A model generated the notes under the pieces. The model ran no database searches and was not told the DNA's origin. It was given only the letters and a program-made list of their open reading frames with translations. A stretch of DNA of 64,000 nt from the NCBI GenBank assembly GCA_029641185.1, contig JAPWGK010000013.1, positions 1,178,001-1,242,000 of the forward strand. The letters run 5' to 3'. This DNA comes from Pseudofabraea citricarpa (lineage: Eukaryota > Ascomycota > Leotiomycetes > Helotiales > Dermateaceae). A program made the translations under genes and the position numbers. This document shows, one piece after another, positions 1 through 11,608 of the stretch (positions within the stretch are counted from its first letter, which is position 1; the number at the start of each line of letters is the position of its first letter).

Positions 1-3000
1 AGGCCACCACTGTAATTCTTGTCAACTAACATCACTCGTAAAACAGCGAATCAAAAGCTAGTAAAAATTTAGAGCAAGACCTGATGGTTTGTAAACGGCC
101 GACTTGAAGCAGATTGCAATGGCTTGCGCATGTGGGTGCAAAGGTGGGTGGGGTCATGGAGAATATGGGTTGATCAAGAGCTACTGAAGTGTGGCTGCAC
201 TGCAGTACCATCATTTTGGGATGGCAGCCTTGGGCCCGAACGACAATTGTCCCCTTATCCTCCTCTTTGCCGGTGCCCTGCTTGCATCATTGGCGCCACA
301 ATTTCGCATAGGACAGATAACGGGTCAAAGCAGCACTTTAGCATTGCGTGGCAGATCGCCAGCCGCACCGCGCCGTTTTACCATCGATGTTGGTGCGTTT
401 TCTAGATGGCCGGCCGAAACCGATAAACCACACAGTCCTTACTACACGTCAAGTCAGGAACTAGCAGAGCGATCCCCCGCAATGAGATGAAAGTTTGCCG
501 CAGTCCCAAGAAGCTCACGGCTGCAGAGGGCTTGCATGTGTGAGCTACGAAAATGGCATAGGAAAAGGATCGCAGATGACGCCAAGGAGGCTCTCCAGTG
601 TCCGTCCAGTGTTGACCCGCCAGGTCGAGAGGAAGAGTGAGAATTTAGAAAACATAACTCTCGAATTGACCCGCCAGCCCCAATACAGTCAGTCTCAGCA
701 AGCCATGGTCGCTAAACTTAGCCGAAAGGGGACTCCTGCAGGGCGCAACCGTTTTGGTGCGCGGCCACATCCACATGTAAAACCCCTGCAGCAGACAACG
801 GCTGGCTGGCTGGATGGATGGATTGATACGTGATGGATGTGATGTTGATGCGAAAGGTTAGCTTGACTCTGAAGCTGGAGTCTGGCTGGTACTGTTTCTT
901 CACTGCTTAGATGGTCGATTCGACACCGGCGCCGTTGATCGCCCCGACCGCGTCGGATTCATTATTGACAGCTGGCTTCTCATCGTCATGCCGCCTCGCC
1001 TTGGGCACGACCCCACGCTGTCACTCGTGGTTGACAGCGTCACAGCGATGTGATTCCAGCCATCCAGCGTCCTCGCAGCCTCGCCCAATCATCTATACTG
1101 CTAGCATCGTTCGTGCGTCGGGCGCAGATTGGCTGGTTGACTGATCGTCCTGACTCGAGAATCCGACCCCCGGACCAGCGCTGTGCCGGCGCGCACAGAA
1201 GTTCAGAACGTGCAAAGAGCGATCGTGATCGAGGATCATGACCTCGAGCCTCGACCGCTGTTTCCCCTCTCCTATCCAAATCTGGTACGCCAAGTCGCCG
1301 TGGTTATGTCAGAAGGTTTGGAGCTCAGCAACGCAAAGATGGCAATAATGGCAAAGATGGCAAGGCTGGCATGGTGATGATGATGGTGAACAGGAGGCAT
1401 CCAAGGTTCTAGGCAATAGTCGATTATTGCCCCAAGGCATGAAACATGATCGCTTCAGACTCAGTTCGCAAGTCGAGTCGAGTCGAGTCGAGACTGATGC
1501 TAATTGATAATGAGGCCGAAAAAAAAAGCAATGTGCCCTTCGCTGCGATGGCCCCCAATGCACGACAAGAATTTCGTGGTGTAGGCATTAATTAATCTGC
1601 CGGCGCCCCCTGAAGACTCCCAATCACATCCACGACCTTTCGAAGCATTGATATTGGGTATATGCAGCAAGCCCAACGCGGATAACGTACTATTTGGCCG
1701 AGAGGCGATGGTTTCCATTCCTGTCTGCACCTCTCTTCTGCACTTGCTTTTCTCTGCGCTTGAAGCACGAAATGTCTTAGCAGATGGGACACACAGCCGA
1801 GGCGACGGAGATGATAACGACCAGCGGGCTCCCTGCGCGCGGGTTGTACACTTCATGCAACGGGGGGGGCACTGGGGCGGGGAGAGAGGGCGAGGAGGCG
1901 CGTGAGGGTGTTGATAGAAGCCCTGGGCCGCTTTGTCTAAAAGTGTGCGCCATGCCAGACAGATAGTTGGTTGTCAGGTCCTGGATCTCTGGGTCGTAGC
2001 GTCAGCTAGTCGACGTTTCGATGCCACATCCGCAGTCAGCCCAAAGCATAACCTACCCAAGTTAGCAGCGGACGAGGGCAAGGACGAGGACGAAGGCGAG
2101 ACCGATGAACCGAAGAGTCAAAAGATGATGCGATTCCAAATAATGCCCATATCCGCTCGCTGGTGGCTCCGTGAGGTTCGTGCATCGGGAGAAGGCTGCT
2201 TGGGGGGTGGTTCGGGATGAGGGGGGTTCGTATGAGTTGCGGTGGGTAGTACTGTCGGTGGGTAGTACTGTCGGTGGTAGGTGTGGGTACGTACTATCGT
2301 GGGTCTGGATGATGATAATGAATCCAGTGCATCGCATCTCCCTTACAGCAACGTTGTGAACCTCAATCCTGGGACCCAACCTAACTTTTCCAAGTGGCCT
2401 CCAGCGCCTCAGCGCCCCTGCATCTGCTGCATCGGCTCAGGCCTCGTGAGCAGTGAGGAGTGAGCAGCGCGAGCGATAGCCTGTAGCAATAGCCTGTGGC
2501 AAGACAAAGCCAGCCAGCCAAGCCAGCCAAGCCAGCTAGCCCAACCACGCAAGGACGCCAGAGACACCATCTTCTGTTTTTTTCTTCTGCCTAAGGAGGG
2601 AGACTGTCCCGGCGCAAAGGTTCCCTGCAACGGCGTTGGACCACTGGCCAGCTGGGAAACCCAGCGCCGGTAAGTGCCAGTGCATAGACGGCGCATTTTA
2701 CTTTGGTGGAAGAGAGAGAGAGCTGGACTTTTGTGTTGTTCTGTACGGGTTGCTGTAGAAAGGCAGAGTATGGGTAGAGAGGAAGGAGAAGAAAAAAAGA
2801 AGAAAAAAAAGAGTCGGCAGGATAGGCAAGCACCAGTACCAGCATCACTATATCTACTCCTACAATAACTACCACTACCACTACCACTACCACTGCCACT
2901 CAAAGCCATAGACGTTAGAGCATGAGGCCATTCAGAAGTTCAGATGATGGATGAGTGATGGATGGGTGATGGCGATAGTGATGGTTGGTGGTTCGTGGTT

Positions 3001-6000
3001 CGTCCGGCGCATGGACGAAATACTTCGTCCTCCTCCTTCTCCTCCTCCTCGTTCTCCTCCTCTGTTTTTCCGAAGGCAATAATCAGTAATCAGGTCGATC
3101 GATAGCCTCTAGGCCCTTTTCCCTGGTGAACATCACCTGGGGGAATGTGACCCTGGAGTGAACCCTGGACGGAGCCCTGGAGCGCCCCATGCTCTCCTCG
3201 CTTTGGCCTGTCGTGCTCCCCTGTTCAGATCGGATTGATCATCCCGTCAGCGCTCGTCACGATTTGCGGAGCCGATTTCATCCCAAACATGGGCCTGCGT
3301 CGCCGTCTTGATTATTTTCAGCAGCCATCTGCGGCTGCGGCTTTAATTATCAAAACCAAGACTTCTTGGATTTTTCCTTTTGACTTTGCTCCTGTACTCT
3401 ATCGGCCAGATCTGCATCGCTCTATTGCTTATGCTTATGATGGCCACCACTATCAAATGCCGTCGTCATAGCCCTTCCTCGTCCTTCTCGAGTCCATCCT
3501 GAGCATTCCTCAGAGGTGCGGCACTTGCTGTTGCACAACCGTCAACCCACCCCCTCCCAAGGCTCAACCAGGTACGAGTCATGACCCTATCGCGTCCTGC
3601 ACCGACCGCCCTCCCTACATGTATATCTGTTGGGCCGTCCACTGCTGCAAGATCCGACCCCTAATCTGACCCCTAAAGCCGACCGTTTTTTGGGGATGTG
3701 CCCGTGGCTCGGTTGATGTTCGTCGTTGACCGCTCAGATGGATTCATGGAGGGACGATGCACTGCACGACGGGAGGAGAGTTTGGAATTTGGAACTCGTT
3801 AGGCACCGTACTCGAGAGCCGGAAGCAGGGGTGGTCGTCGTCGCCTTGCCCAGTCCCCTGCTCTGAACCTGGTCCTGGCTGATGCTTGCTCTCATCGCTA
3901 TATTATTGCTGCAATCTTACCGGGAAATGGGCTCGTCCAGGAAACCTTAAAGCCGCAACTTGGTATTGGTCTCGTCCTAAGAGAAGGAAACAAGTCATCT
4001 CGGGGCTTGTCATCATCATCATCGTTGTCGTCGTCCATGGATCGATCCATGGTCGCAACGACAGCGGAGAGAGGCAATTGACACGAGAACCAGCCACATC
4101 GGCGTGCGCACGTGAAGCTTACTTGGAGGTGGGGTTGTGATCTTCCAGATCTACTGTATTAGCGGTTCTGTTTCTGCACATCTTGATTCCATTGGCCCAT
4201 GACTCGAACTCAGACGCCAGCTGTTGTCTGTCAAGATGTCAGTGATGGCTGCTTGAGGTGGTGTGTACTGGACAATACCAGTAGGTCGCATCGACGGCGA
4301 CGGCGCATGCCCCTCGGTGATGATGGACCAGATAATGACTTTGCTGCTACTTGCCCTGTCATCCAATGGCACTGCTTAGGAGAGTCCCAAGTGAGACAGA
4401 CAGCCAACGTTGAATAGACGAGACGATTTGGAGCTCCACCACATCGGCCGAAAAGTCAAATGGTGATTCCTGTAGAGTGCTACTGTACTGTAGGTTTATT
4501 CTCCCGTGGTCTTAGTATTAGGTTTAGAACTAGTCGAAGGAGCTCAGACGCTGGATCTTCCCGCTCCGCTCTCGTTACAGCTGGGCAGTGGGCACACGCA
4601 CACGCACACGCACACACGCACTCACCCTCACACAGCTGTTGCGAGCGACGTGCACTATGCCAAACCGGGAGATCCCAACTTTCCCAGGCATACGGGTTTT
4701 GAGTTGCAGAAAGTTAATCAGAAATCAATTCACAAGACCCGCATCTAGATCTCCGATGCTGCTATCGACACGGGTCGATGCGAGTGAGAGGGGAAGTCAA
4801 AAAGGAAAGAAAGGTAACGTGATACTCGGTCCGGCCCAAGGACTGGCATGCAAAGCGCTTCCATTCCTGCTTCTTTTTCCATATTTCTCAGACAAGACAG
4901 ATCTGGTCGGATATGACGGTGACCATGGCGGTATCTCTGACCGGTGGCCCAGGCTCCTGGGTAGTCTCTCTGATGGGAAACAAAGCACGGAACCAAAATA
5001 GCAAGAGAAGAAAGCATGCAGAAACTGTGATTTGTGTTCTCCCCATGTTCGCCCGTGGCCCCACACGCAGATGTTGGCACAGGAGAATGTATCCGTTACC
5101 CAGCAGCTGGATTGGAGTCTTGTGTTCGTCCCCGCCCCTTGTCCCCGTCCCAGTGATCTGGACCATCTCAACGTCCTCTGATCTCGCTGGTACTCCTGTC
5201 GATGTCTCACATGTGGTGATTATGATGATGATCATGATGCTGACGGGCCCCCATCCAGTCCAATCCTATCCAGCTCTGCAGGGAGGGCGGTGATGAAAAC
5301 GATTGTTGACCTGGCTGCTGCTGCTGCACAGGGGCGGGTCTGGTGTTTGGGCGAGCGGGCTGGTGGATGGTGGATGGGCGGATTGGCAGATTGGCAGCTT
5401 AGTGGGGTTTGGATGAATATTGGATGTGCTCAAGATCCTCTCAGCCAAGTACTCGTCCAGCACAGCACAGCAAGGACGTGAGTACAGTAGTGAGAGTGAT
5501 GGTGCTACGCTGTGTCGCTGCACTGCGTTTCGTCTCGTGCTGGATGCATGTACCCGTCATCGTTCGCTCGGTCACTCGCTGGCTGGCCGGGAGCGGGAGC
5601 GGAAGCGGAATTAGCCCCCCTGGGTCTTGAAATCTTGGGTTTCTGTCGTTGAATATCTGGTCGTACAGTCCGGTAGAGTATGGTTGCAGGATCTGATATA
5701 TCGCGGCCTGGCTGGTTCTCTCCCTTGGGTCCTGTTGATGATAGAGGAAGAATAGATTTCTGCAGCGATGTGATGTGATGCGAGGGCAGGGGCAGGGGCA
5801 GGGGAGGGGGAGGGGGAGCGTGCTATTCCCAAGTGAGCATGCGCAACCCTGGTCGTCGCTTGTTTGACCCCAAAGAGTGGCTAGCGGCTGACTTGCATCG
5901 CCAGGCTCCTTTCTCCGAGCATCGTGAGTGGCTGAGGGGCAGATGAAGGGCGGGGCATGACAATCAAACGTTTTCTGGGTCTAGATCTGGATGAAGAAGT

Positions 6001-7357
6001 ACAGTAAGTACCGTATGTGTGTCTGATGTTGGATCTGTGTTGTATTGTAGGGGAGAGATGTGATAATAACAGTATATCTGCTGAGTGCCAGTAAGTGAGT
6101 GAGGATGGTAGCGAGCGAGCGAGTGCAGTAGCCACCTACTATGCAGTACAGTACCATCACCATGATTTGCACAACGCTGGTGAAGAGAGAGAGAGAGAGA
6201 CAAAGTAAGGCCGCAGGGAAGTCCCAGCGTGGGCGGCAGTGGTGGTGGTGGTGAGGGGTTCTTGGCTGCAGCGGTGCAACATTGCAGCATCCACGGCCCC
6301 GGACCCTGCACAGCAAGTGAGTGTCCCAGCTGAATGGATTCTGTGCTCAGTGAGAGGTGAGAGGTGCGGTGCTCAGTGTGAAGCCACCCGCCTACCGATC
6401 GGCCTCCAGGACAGGGACACACACACTTTCACCCGCACAAGCACAAGCACCAGCACAAGCACGGGCACCACTAAGGTTGACCACCAAGGCGAGGCAAGGC
6501 AGGGCAGGACCAGGACCAGGACCAAGACCAAGACCAGGACCAAGAACAAGAACAACACCAAGACCACGACCAGGACCAGGTCAGCCGGGCGTGGGACACC
6601 GTGCCGTGTCTCAATGCGACCTCCTTCGCCGTGTCGCCGATAGCCACACTCCTTTTTGTTTACTGCAAGCTCCAGGTCGAGGCTCCAGGTCGAGGCTCCA
6701 GGCTCCAGGCTCCAGGCGTTAGGCTGCCAGGCTGTATTCAGCGACCCATCGGCCACTAACAACAGTGTGCAGTCGCTCTTCAGCAGTGTGCCAGTGAGTA
6801 GTGAGTACAGTCAGTCAGTAGTGGGTGGCAGGACGGTAGCAGTCCCCGTCCCCGTCCCCAGTCCTCGTCCCCGTCCCCGTCGCCAGTCCCAGTTCCATTC
6901 CCAGATGCTGTGCGGTGACGGGAGCATGCCGGTACAGCCCAATAGCCCGGCTCTCTCACCACCACCACCACCAACACTATTACCACCACCGCCATCAGCA
7001 CCAGCACCAGCACAACCACTACTATCACCACCAACTGCTGCCCACTGCTCAGCGTATGCCTGGCTGTTTATTTGGTGCTTGGACCTTGTGCTGTGCTGTG
7101 CTGTGCTGTGCAGTGCTTCCTCCCTCCTCGTCTACCCTGGCCCCGCCCCTCCCCTCCCCTCCCCCCTGAGCTCCCTGGCTTCCTGGGTCCCTGACACCTG
7201 ACACTTGACTATCGACGTCGACGACAGACCCTGTCCTTGGCTGCTGTTCCGTCCCCTGAACCCCGTCGCCCATCCCCCTCCCTCTCTTTTTTTCTCCCTC
7301 CCTCCTGTCATTATTATTCAGGGAAGAAAGTCCCCTGCTCGCTCAGTGTGCAAATCT
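1..7357. other. Long repeat-rich intergenic region upstream of flbD-like gene
   Basis: I see no supportable gene here. The open frames are short, overlap on both strands and translate into low-complexity runs (poly-Val, Ser-Gly, His, Thr) that mirror simple repeats. Examples are ACCACT units near 2872-2900, CACACG units near 4590-4620, GGGGCA units near 5790-5815, ACCAGG/ACCAAG units near 6505-6580, CTCCAGG units near 6669-6718 and CCCGTC units near 6840-6890. Regions like this often lie upstream of fungal developmental regulators and may hold distal regulatory DNA or non-coding transcripts, but that is inference. Confidence 0.6.
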
Positions 7358-7501
7358 ATGCTTGATCGTGGTGAGGGCGCGCGCTGGCCGCAGCCGCACA
7401 TAATCCCCCCCAGCTACCCAGGCCAGCTACCCACCAACCCACACCCACCAACCTACCCACCTCCAGTATCCACCAACCCACCAATAATACGCCAACTCTA
7501 A
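7358..7501 (+). other. Possible upstream ORF of 47 codons before the flbD-like leader
   Basis: This is the last ATG before the flbD-like start codon almost 1 kb downstream. It opens a Pro-rich 47-codon frame ending at 7501. It resembles no known protein. If transcription starts upstream of it, it would act as a uORF; if transcription starts inside the ATG-free tract that follows, it is irrelevant. Confidence 0.25.
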
Positions 7502-8338
7502 CCATCTCATTGTCTGTCTATTACTCTGTCTGTCTGTCCGTCCTACATACATCTACACCTCCTCCTCCCACCAGCTGCTCCTCGACATCAAAAGGTCCGC
7601 CATCCAGCCCACACACGCTCTTCCACTCTTCCATCTCACCAACCACTACCACTACTACTACTGCTACTACCACCACCACCCTTCATCAATCAACCACCAC
7701 AATCACAACCACCACCACCTCCACCTCCACAATCCATCACCATCATCCTCACCACGACTAGCAGCACGACCACAACCTCCTCCTCCTCTACTGCTATTAC
7801 ACCTACCTACCCACTACGCTTCCTTCAACCGTGCCCCCGTCTCAATTCACCCACCGTTGACACCACACACACTTCCAGCTTCACCTACCAACACCTGGAA
7901 GAAGTCATCCCCACCGCCATTCGCCTTCTCCCACTCACTAATCGACCTCCCCAAACCTTAGCACCACCTCGATCTGTAACTACAGGTCGCACTGAGACTG
8001 CTAGCCAGCCACCATCCACCCGCTAGCAACCTTTTGATCGTACCGGCGTCTAGGGACTTCCGCAATTTTCCTGTCCCTAGTGACAGCACTACTATCCCGT
8101 GCTTCTCTCCTAGGCTACCGGTCTCGACTGCGAATCAGACGCCTTCCCCTTAGCAGACCCCAAGTTCTGAGCTTGTGGAACCCGCTTGGGTGCCCAATTC
8201 GTAAGGACGTGCCTACGTGGTGGCATATAACATCCTCACATCACCCAACGGTCCCGAGACCTTCTTGCTCCGCATACCTCACCACTCTTGACTTCCCGTG
8301 ACGTCTTTCACTCTACCTCCAACCCACTTCACAACACG
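7502..8338 (+). promoter_or_regulatory. ATG-free C/A- and pyrimidine-rich leader of the flbD-like gene
   Basis: From 7361 to 8338 I find no ATG in any frame on the plus strand. The tract is rich in CCA, ACC and CTC repeats and leads directly into the start codon at 8339. A long tract without upstream AUGs is what a translated mRNA's 5' UTR under selection looks like. The transcription start and any intron in the leader cannot be fixed from sequence alone. Confidence 0.45.
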
Positions 8339-9304
8339 ATGGCCTCCCACCGACGAGGACCTTGGTCTCAGGCAGAGGATAGCTATCTCGTCCAGCTCGT
8401 CCACACCCAAGGCGCCCTGAACTGGGTTAGGATAGCACAGCTGATCGGTTCCCGCTCACCCAAGCAGTGCCGGGAACGCTACCATCAGAACTTGAAGCCT
8501 TCTCTAAACCACGAGCCCATCAGTCCCGAAGAAGGACTCCAGATTGAGCGGTTGGTGGCTGAGATGGGCAAACGCTGGGCGGAGATTGCACGAAGACTGC
8601 ATGGTCGAAGTGACAATGCCGTCAAGAACTGGTGGAATGGCAGCATGAACCGCCGGCGGCGTCTCGTCCTTCGCCGGCGAACCTCTTCCTCTTCTCACGG
8701 GCACGCCGCATTCGATGAGCAGGCACAGTCACTGTCCTTTGCTCGACCGGCAGCGACAGCGTTGCCACGTCCCCTCTCGATCAACGCATCTCCTTACAGC
8801 ACTTCGAGGCTACACATAGAGACTCCACTTCCTTCGCCTTCGGCTTCAGAGATGTCCAGAGCCGAGTCGGTTGATGCTGCTCCATCGCTCGTATCTGACT
8901 CTGGCTCAACATATACCACTTCTCCTCGCGGCGCGCCTTCTCCGACGATTGAGCTTCCGCCGCTTAACTCGTTCTCTTCCTACCGGCGGCCATCGCTTCC
9001 AGCACTGCAGTTCAGAACGACCCAATTTCAGTCCGAAGCAGAGCAACAAGCGACCAACTTCACACCTCGCTTCCAAGGGGAGCCGAAACTCTTCGGCATA
9101 AACACCCTCTCAGCACCACTCTATCGAGCAGGTGATCGCTACAGCGCAGGGCCGTCGCCGCGAGAGCACCATGCAGAACCCGGAGCACAGCTTTTGACGG
9201 CACCAACTACTCCAGTCCAACTACCTCCCCTTCATCAGCGTCGACCAGAGTTACCTTCTGCTTCGCGTGACTCTCGGATGCATCTATCATCTCTCCTTGC
9301 ATAA
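8339..9304 (+). CDS. flbD: FlbD-like two-repeat Myb transcription factor
   Basis: This single-exon gene predicts 321 aa. The N-terminal ~105 residues form two Myb (R2R3-type) repeats. The first begins HRRGPWSQAEDSYLVQL and contains SPKQCRERYHQNLKPSLN. The second contains RWAEIARRLHGRSDNAVKNWWNGSMNRRRR. This is the signature of Aspergillus FlbD and its orthologues, regulators of conidiation and, in several fungi, of secondary metabolism. The rest is Ser/Pro-rich and probably disordered. The ATG at 8339 was chosen because the frame extending upstream to 8288 has no ATG and the Myb domain starts four residues after this Met. It is a nuclear DNA-binding protein and its neighbours are housekeeping genes. 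The family call is firm; orthology rests on the near-identity of the Myb repeats as I remember them. Confidence 0.9.
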   Translation: MASHRRGPWSQAEDSYLVQLVHTQGALNWVRIAQLIGSRSPKQCRERYHQNLKPSLNHEPISPEEGLQIERLVAEMGKRWAEIARRLHGRSDNAVKNWWNGSMNRRRRLVLRRRTSSSSHGHAAFDEQAQSLSFARPAATALPRPLSINASPYSTSRLHIETPLPSPSASEMSRAESVDAAPSLVSDSGSTYTTSPRGAPSPTIELPPLNSFSSYRRPSLPALQFRTTQFQSEAEQQATNFTPRFQGEPKLFGINTLSAPLYRAGDRYSAGPSPREHHAEPGAQLLTAPTTPVQLPPLHQRRPELPSASRDSRMHLSSLLA

Positions 9305-11608
9305 TGTATGAATGTGTATACTTGATACATCAGCGAAAAAGAGGGTGTGCTATTTCTTATCACTGCCAAAAAATGGTTGGGACGGAGTTGGATGGGATTT
9401 ACAACGTGTAACGGCGGGCTTTTGTATGTCTCATGGTTATGGAGCGAAGATTCTTAATATTGTTGTAAATTCTAGCTAGATACCCATTTATATCACGCCC
9501 GTATGATGGCGCTTCGTTTATACGGAGCCCCTCTCTTAATAGCACACCTTATTGTTATTACCTCTCCACCAGCAGCTTTGGTTTAATCTTGTGATTCCCG
9601 GTAGCAACAGTGTACATGCTCATGGTTGTCAAACACATCTTTTCTTTTTCTTCTCTGCCCCTCGAAGCCTCATCATCACTCTTTCTGTCCTTATTTGGCC
9701 GGTTCGCAGCCCTGATCAGGCGGAAAGGGAGTTCCCCACTTTCTGCATGATTACGCAGCGAGCAGGACGAGGCAAGGCAAGACAAGGCAAGGCAAGGCAA
9801 GGGAATAACAACAGACAGTTACTGCCCAACGGCAAAAGGAAAGCAAGCCAGCCAGCCCAGTGCAAGAAGACCAAAAGGGTACAAGTCTGCTTTGCTCCCT
9901 GCGGTGGGGATCCCAGGGGCCCTGCACCCGTGCACCACAGCACCACAGCACCACAGTACAGGAACCCTCGCTGGGAGCGGGAACGGGTGGCACAGCTTCT
10001 TGTGTACAGTACAGTAGCAGAGGTAGGAGAGGTAGGAAGGAAACCAAACCAGACTGGCGGGTACCGTGCGTGGGCCGGCCACACGATGTAGGATGTAGGA
10101 TGTGAGTTGTGAGTTGTGAGGTGTGAGCATCTTCGCTTGCTCTGCCCGAGGGGGGTTAGTGCATGGTGTTGTGCGATGAGGTGATGTGCGGTGCGGTGCG
10201 GTGCAAAAGAAATAACCATGATCTGTGCCAGTACGGTACGGACAGGAGGAACATCGACATCGACATCGACATCATGTTGATGTACACGCACACGCACATG
10301 CACATGTACATGTACATGTACAGTGCGGTACGGAAGTACCCAAGAAGCGAGAGCCAATCATCTATCGCTTAGAACTAGAACGACGGGCTCGCCTGTGCTA
10401 CGACGGTAGCGATGTAGAGATGGATGTGATGCATGCGATGCATGCATGCGAGTTACCGCGCCTCGGGATCGCCTCGAGTAGATAGATCACCTACCTACAG
10501 TACTATACCTACCTACGAACCTACGAAGCTGCCCTGCCTACCTAGCTAGCTAGCTACCCCAACATAGGCACCTCACCTCGCACATCCATCTTGTACTCCT
10601 CCTCGTCGTCGTCGCCGGAAATCTCCCATGGCAGCGTCGGTAGCACGCCGATGCTAGTTCATTATAAATGTGGCGCTGCGACACGGTGATGGTGATGGTG
10701 ATGGTGATGGTGATGGTGATGGTGATGGTGATGGTGATGGTGGTGCTGGGAGCCTGGGAAATATTTTACTGTGCCACGGCATCGGGGGCCGGGGGTGGGT
10801 GTGGGAGACGGGTTGGTCCAACAAGCAACAGACAGCTCGCTTGCATCTATCTATTGTAACTGTACGGAGTACTGTACCAATGAATGAATGAATGAATGAA
10901 CACTGCGTCGACGTTGGACCATGAAGTGAAGTGAAGTGAAGTGAAGTGATGTTTTGCATGCTGCTAATTAATCAATCGACCATCGCGACTACTGTACCTG
11001 TACTGTATCTGCTACGGTACGCGTGACGTGCATACATCGAGTTACATCTTTTCGGACCTGATGCTACATCGGGAGGCCCGGTCCCCCAAGGTACCGAGTA
11101 AAAGCTGACCGGTAGTCATTCATGCTTTTGGGCTCAACGACGTCCCTGCTCAATCTGCTCTCACCTGCTCTCACCTGCTCTCGCTGACCCGGTTGTGAGT
11201 GCGAGTCGCGCGTACAAGGCTCCTTCGCCTGGGCTACTAGGAAATATAAGATACGGCAGAAAGCAGAAAGCCCAGGTATGATGATTGATTACCCTGTACC
11301 GGTAAACCGCCGCCGTGATGTACCTAGGTATGTCTTCATTCTTACGCCCGCGCCCAGCCCGGTTAAATCATCATCCCAAAATCAGAACCTGCAACTACTC
11401 CTGACAATATGCTTTGTTTCCAACAAAGGGTGGGTATACTTTGCCAATTACCTCTAACCTAACACCGCTGGCATGTGCCACAGCCATCTCTATGAAAACT
11501 AGCCATCTCATTTTCCCAAACCCACCAAACTAGCCCAAAACTCCCTCGCTAAGTAGCATGTCATTAATTCTAGGACCTTCTCCAACATGAGATGTTCGTG
11601 AAACATGT
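9305..11608. other. Intergenic region between convergent genes, with microsatellites
   Basis: This lies between the flbD-like gene and the 3' end of the OGT gene. There is no supportable gene. It holds several simple repeats: GGCAA units (about 9770-9803), CACCACAG units (about 9940-9956), GATGTAG/TGAGTTG units (about 10084-10126), alternating ACATGT (about 10290-10320), GGTGAT units (10685-10740), TGAA units (about 10877-10899) and AGTGA units (about 10921-10950). Open frames here translate into repeats such as Met-Val or Asp-Gly. Confidence 0.6.
10685..10742 (+). repeat. GGTGAT hexanucleotide microsatellite, about nine units
   Basis: A perfect tandem run of GGTGAT is visible from 10685 to about 10740. 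It lies in intergenic DNA and is the longest perfect microsatellite I noticed in the window. Confidence 0.9.

Noticed and set aside
737..751. TGCAGGGCGCAACCG resembles the cluster 15-bp element
   Set aside because: It matches nine bases and then needs a one-base insertion, and it lies in the repeat-rich left region with no nearby gene; likely chance.
2409..2909. 166-codon open frame on the minus strand
   Set aside because: It starts with Ser-Gly repeats encoded by a microsatellite, has no domain and overlaps equally long frames in other phases.
6656..7201. 181-codon plus-strand open frame rich in Pro and Ser
   Set aside because: It is open because of CTCCAGG and CCCGTC repeats and has no conserved motif; probably not coding.
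8288..8338. 17-residue N-terminal extension of the flbD-like protein
   Set aside because: The upstream frame opens with TTG, not ATG; the first ATG is at 8339 and matches the usual FlbD start.
9770..9803. GGCAAGGCAAG repeats share letters with the cluster element
   Set aside because: This is a simple GGCAA tandem repeat without the GCGAANCG core.
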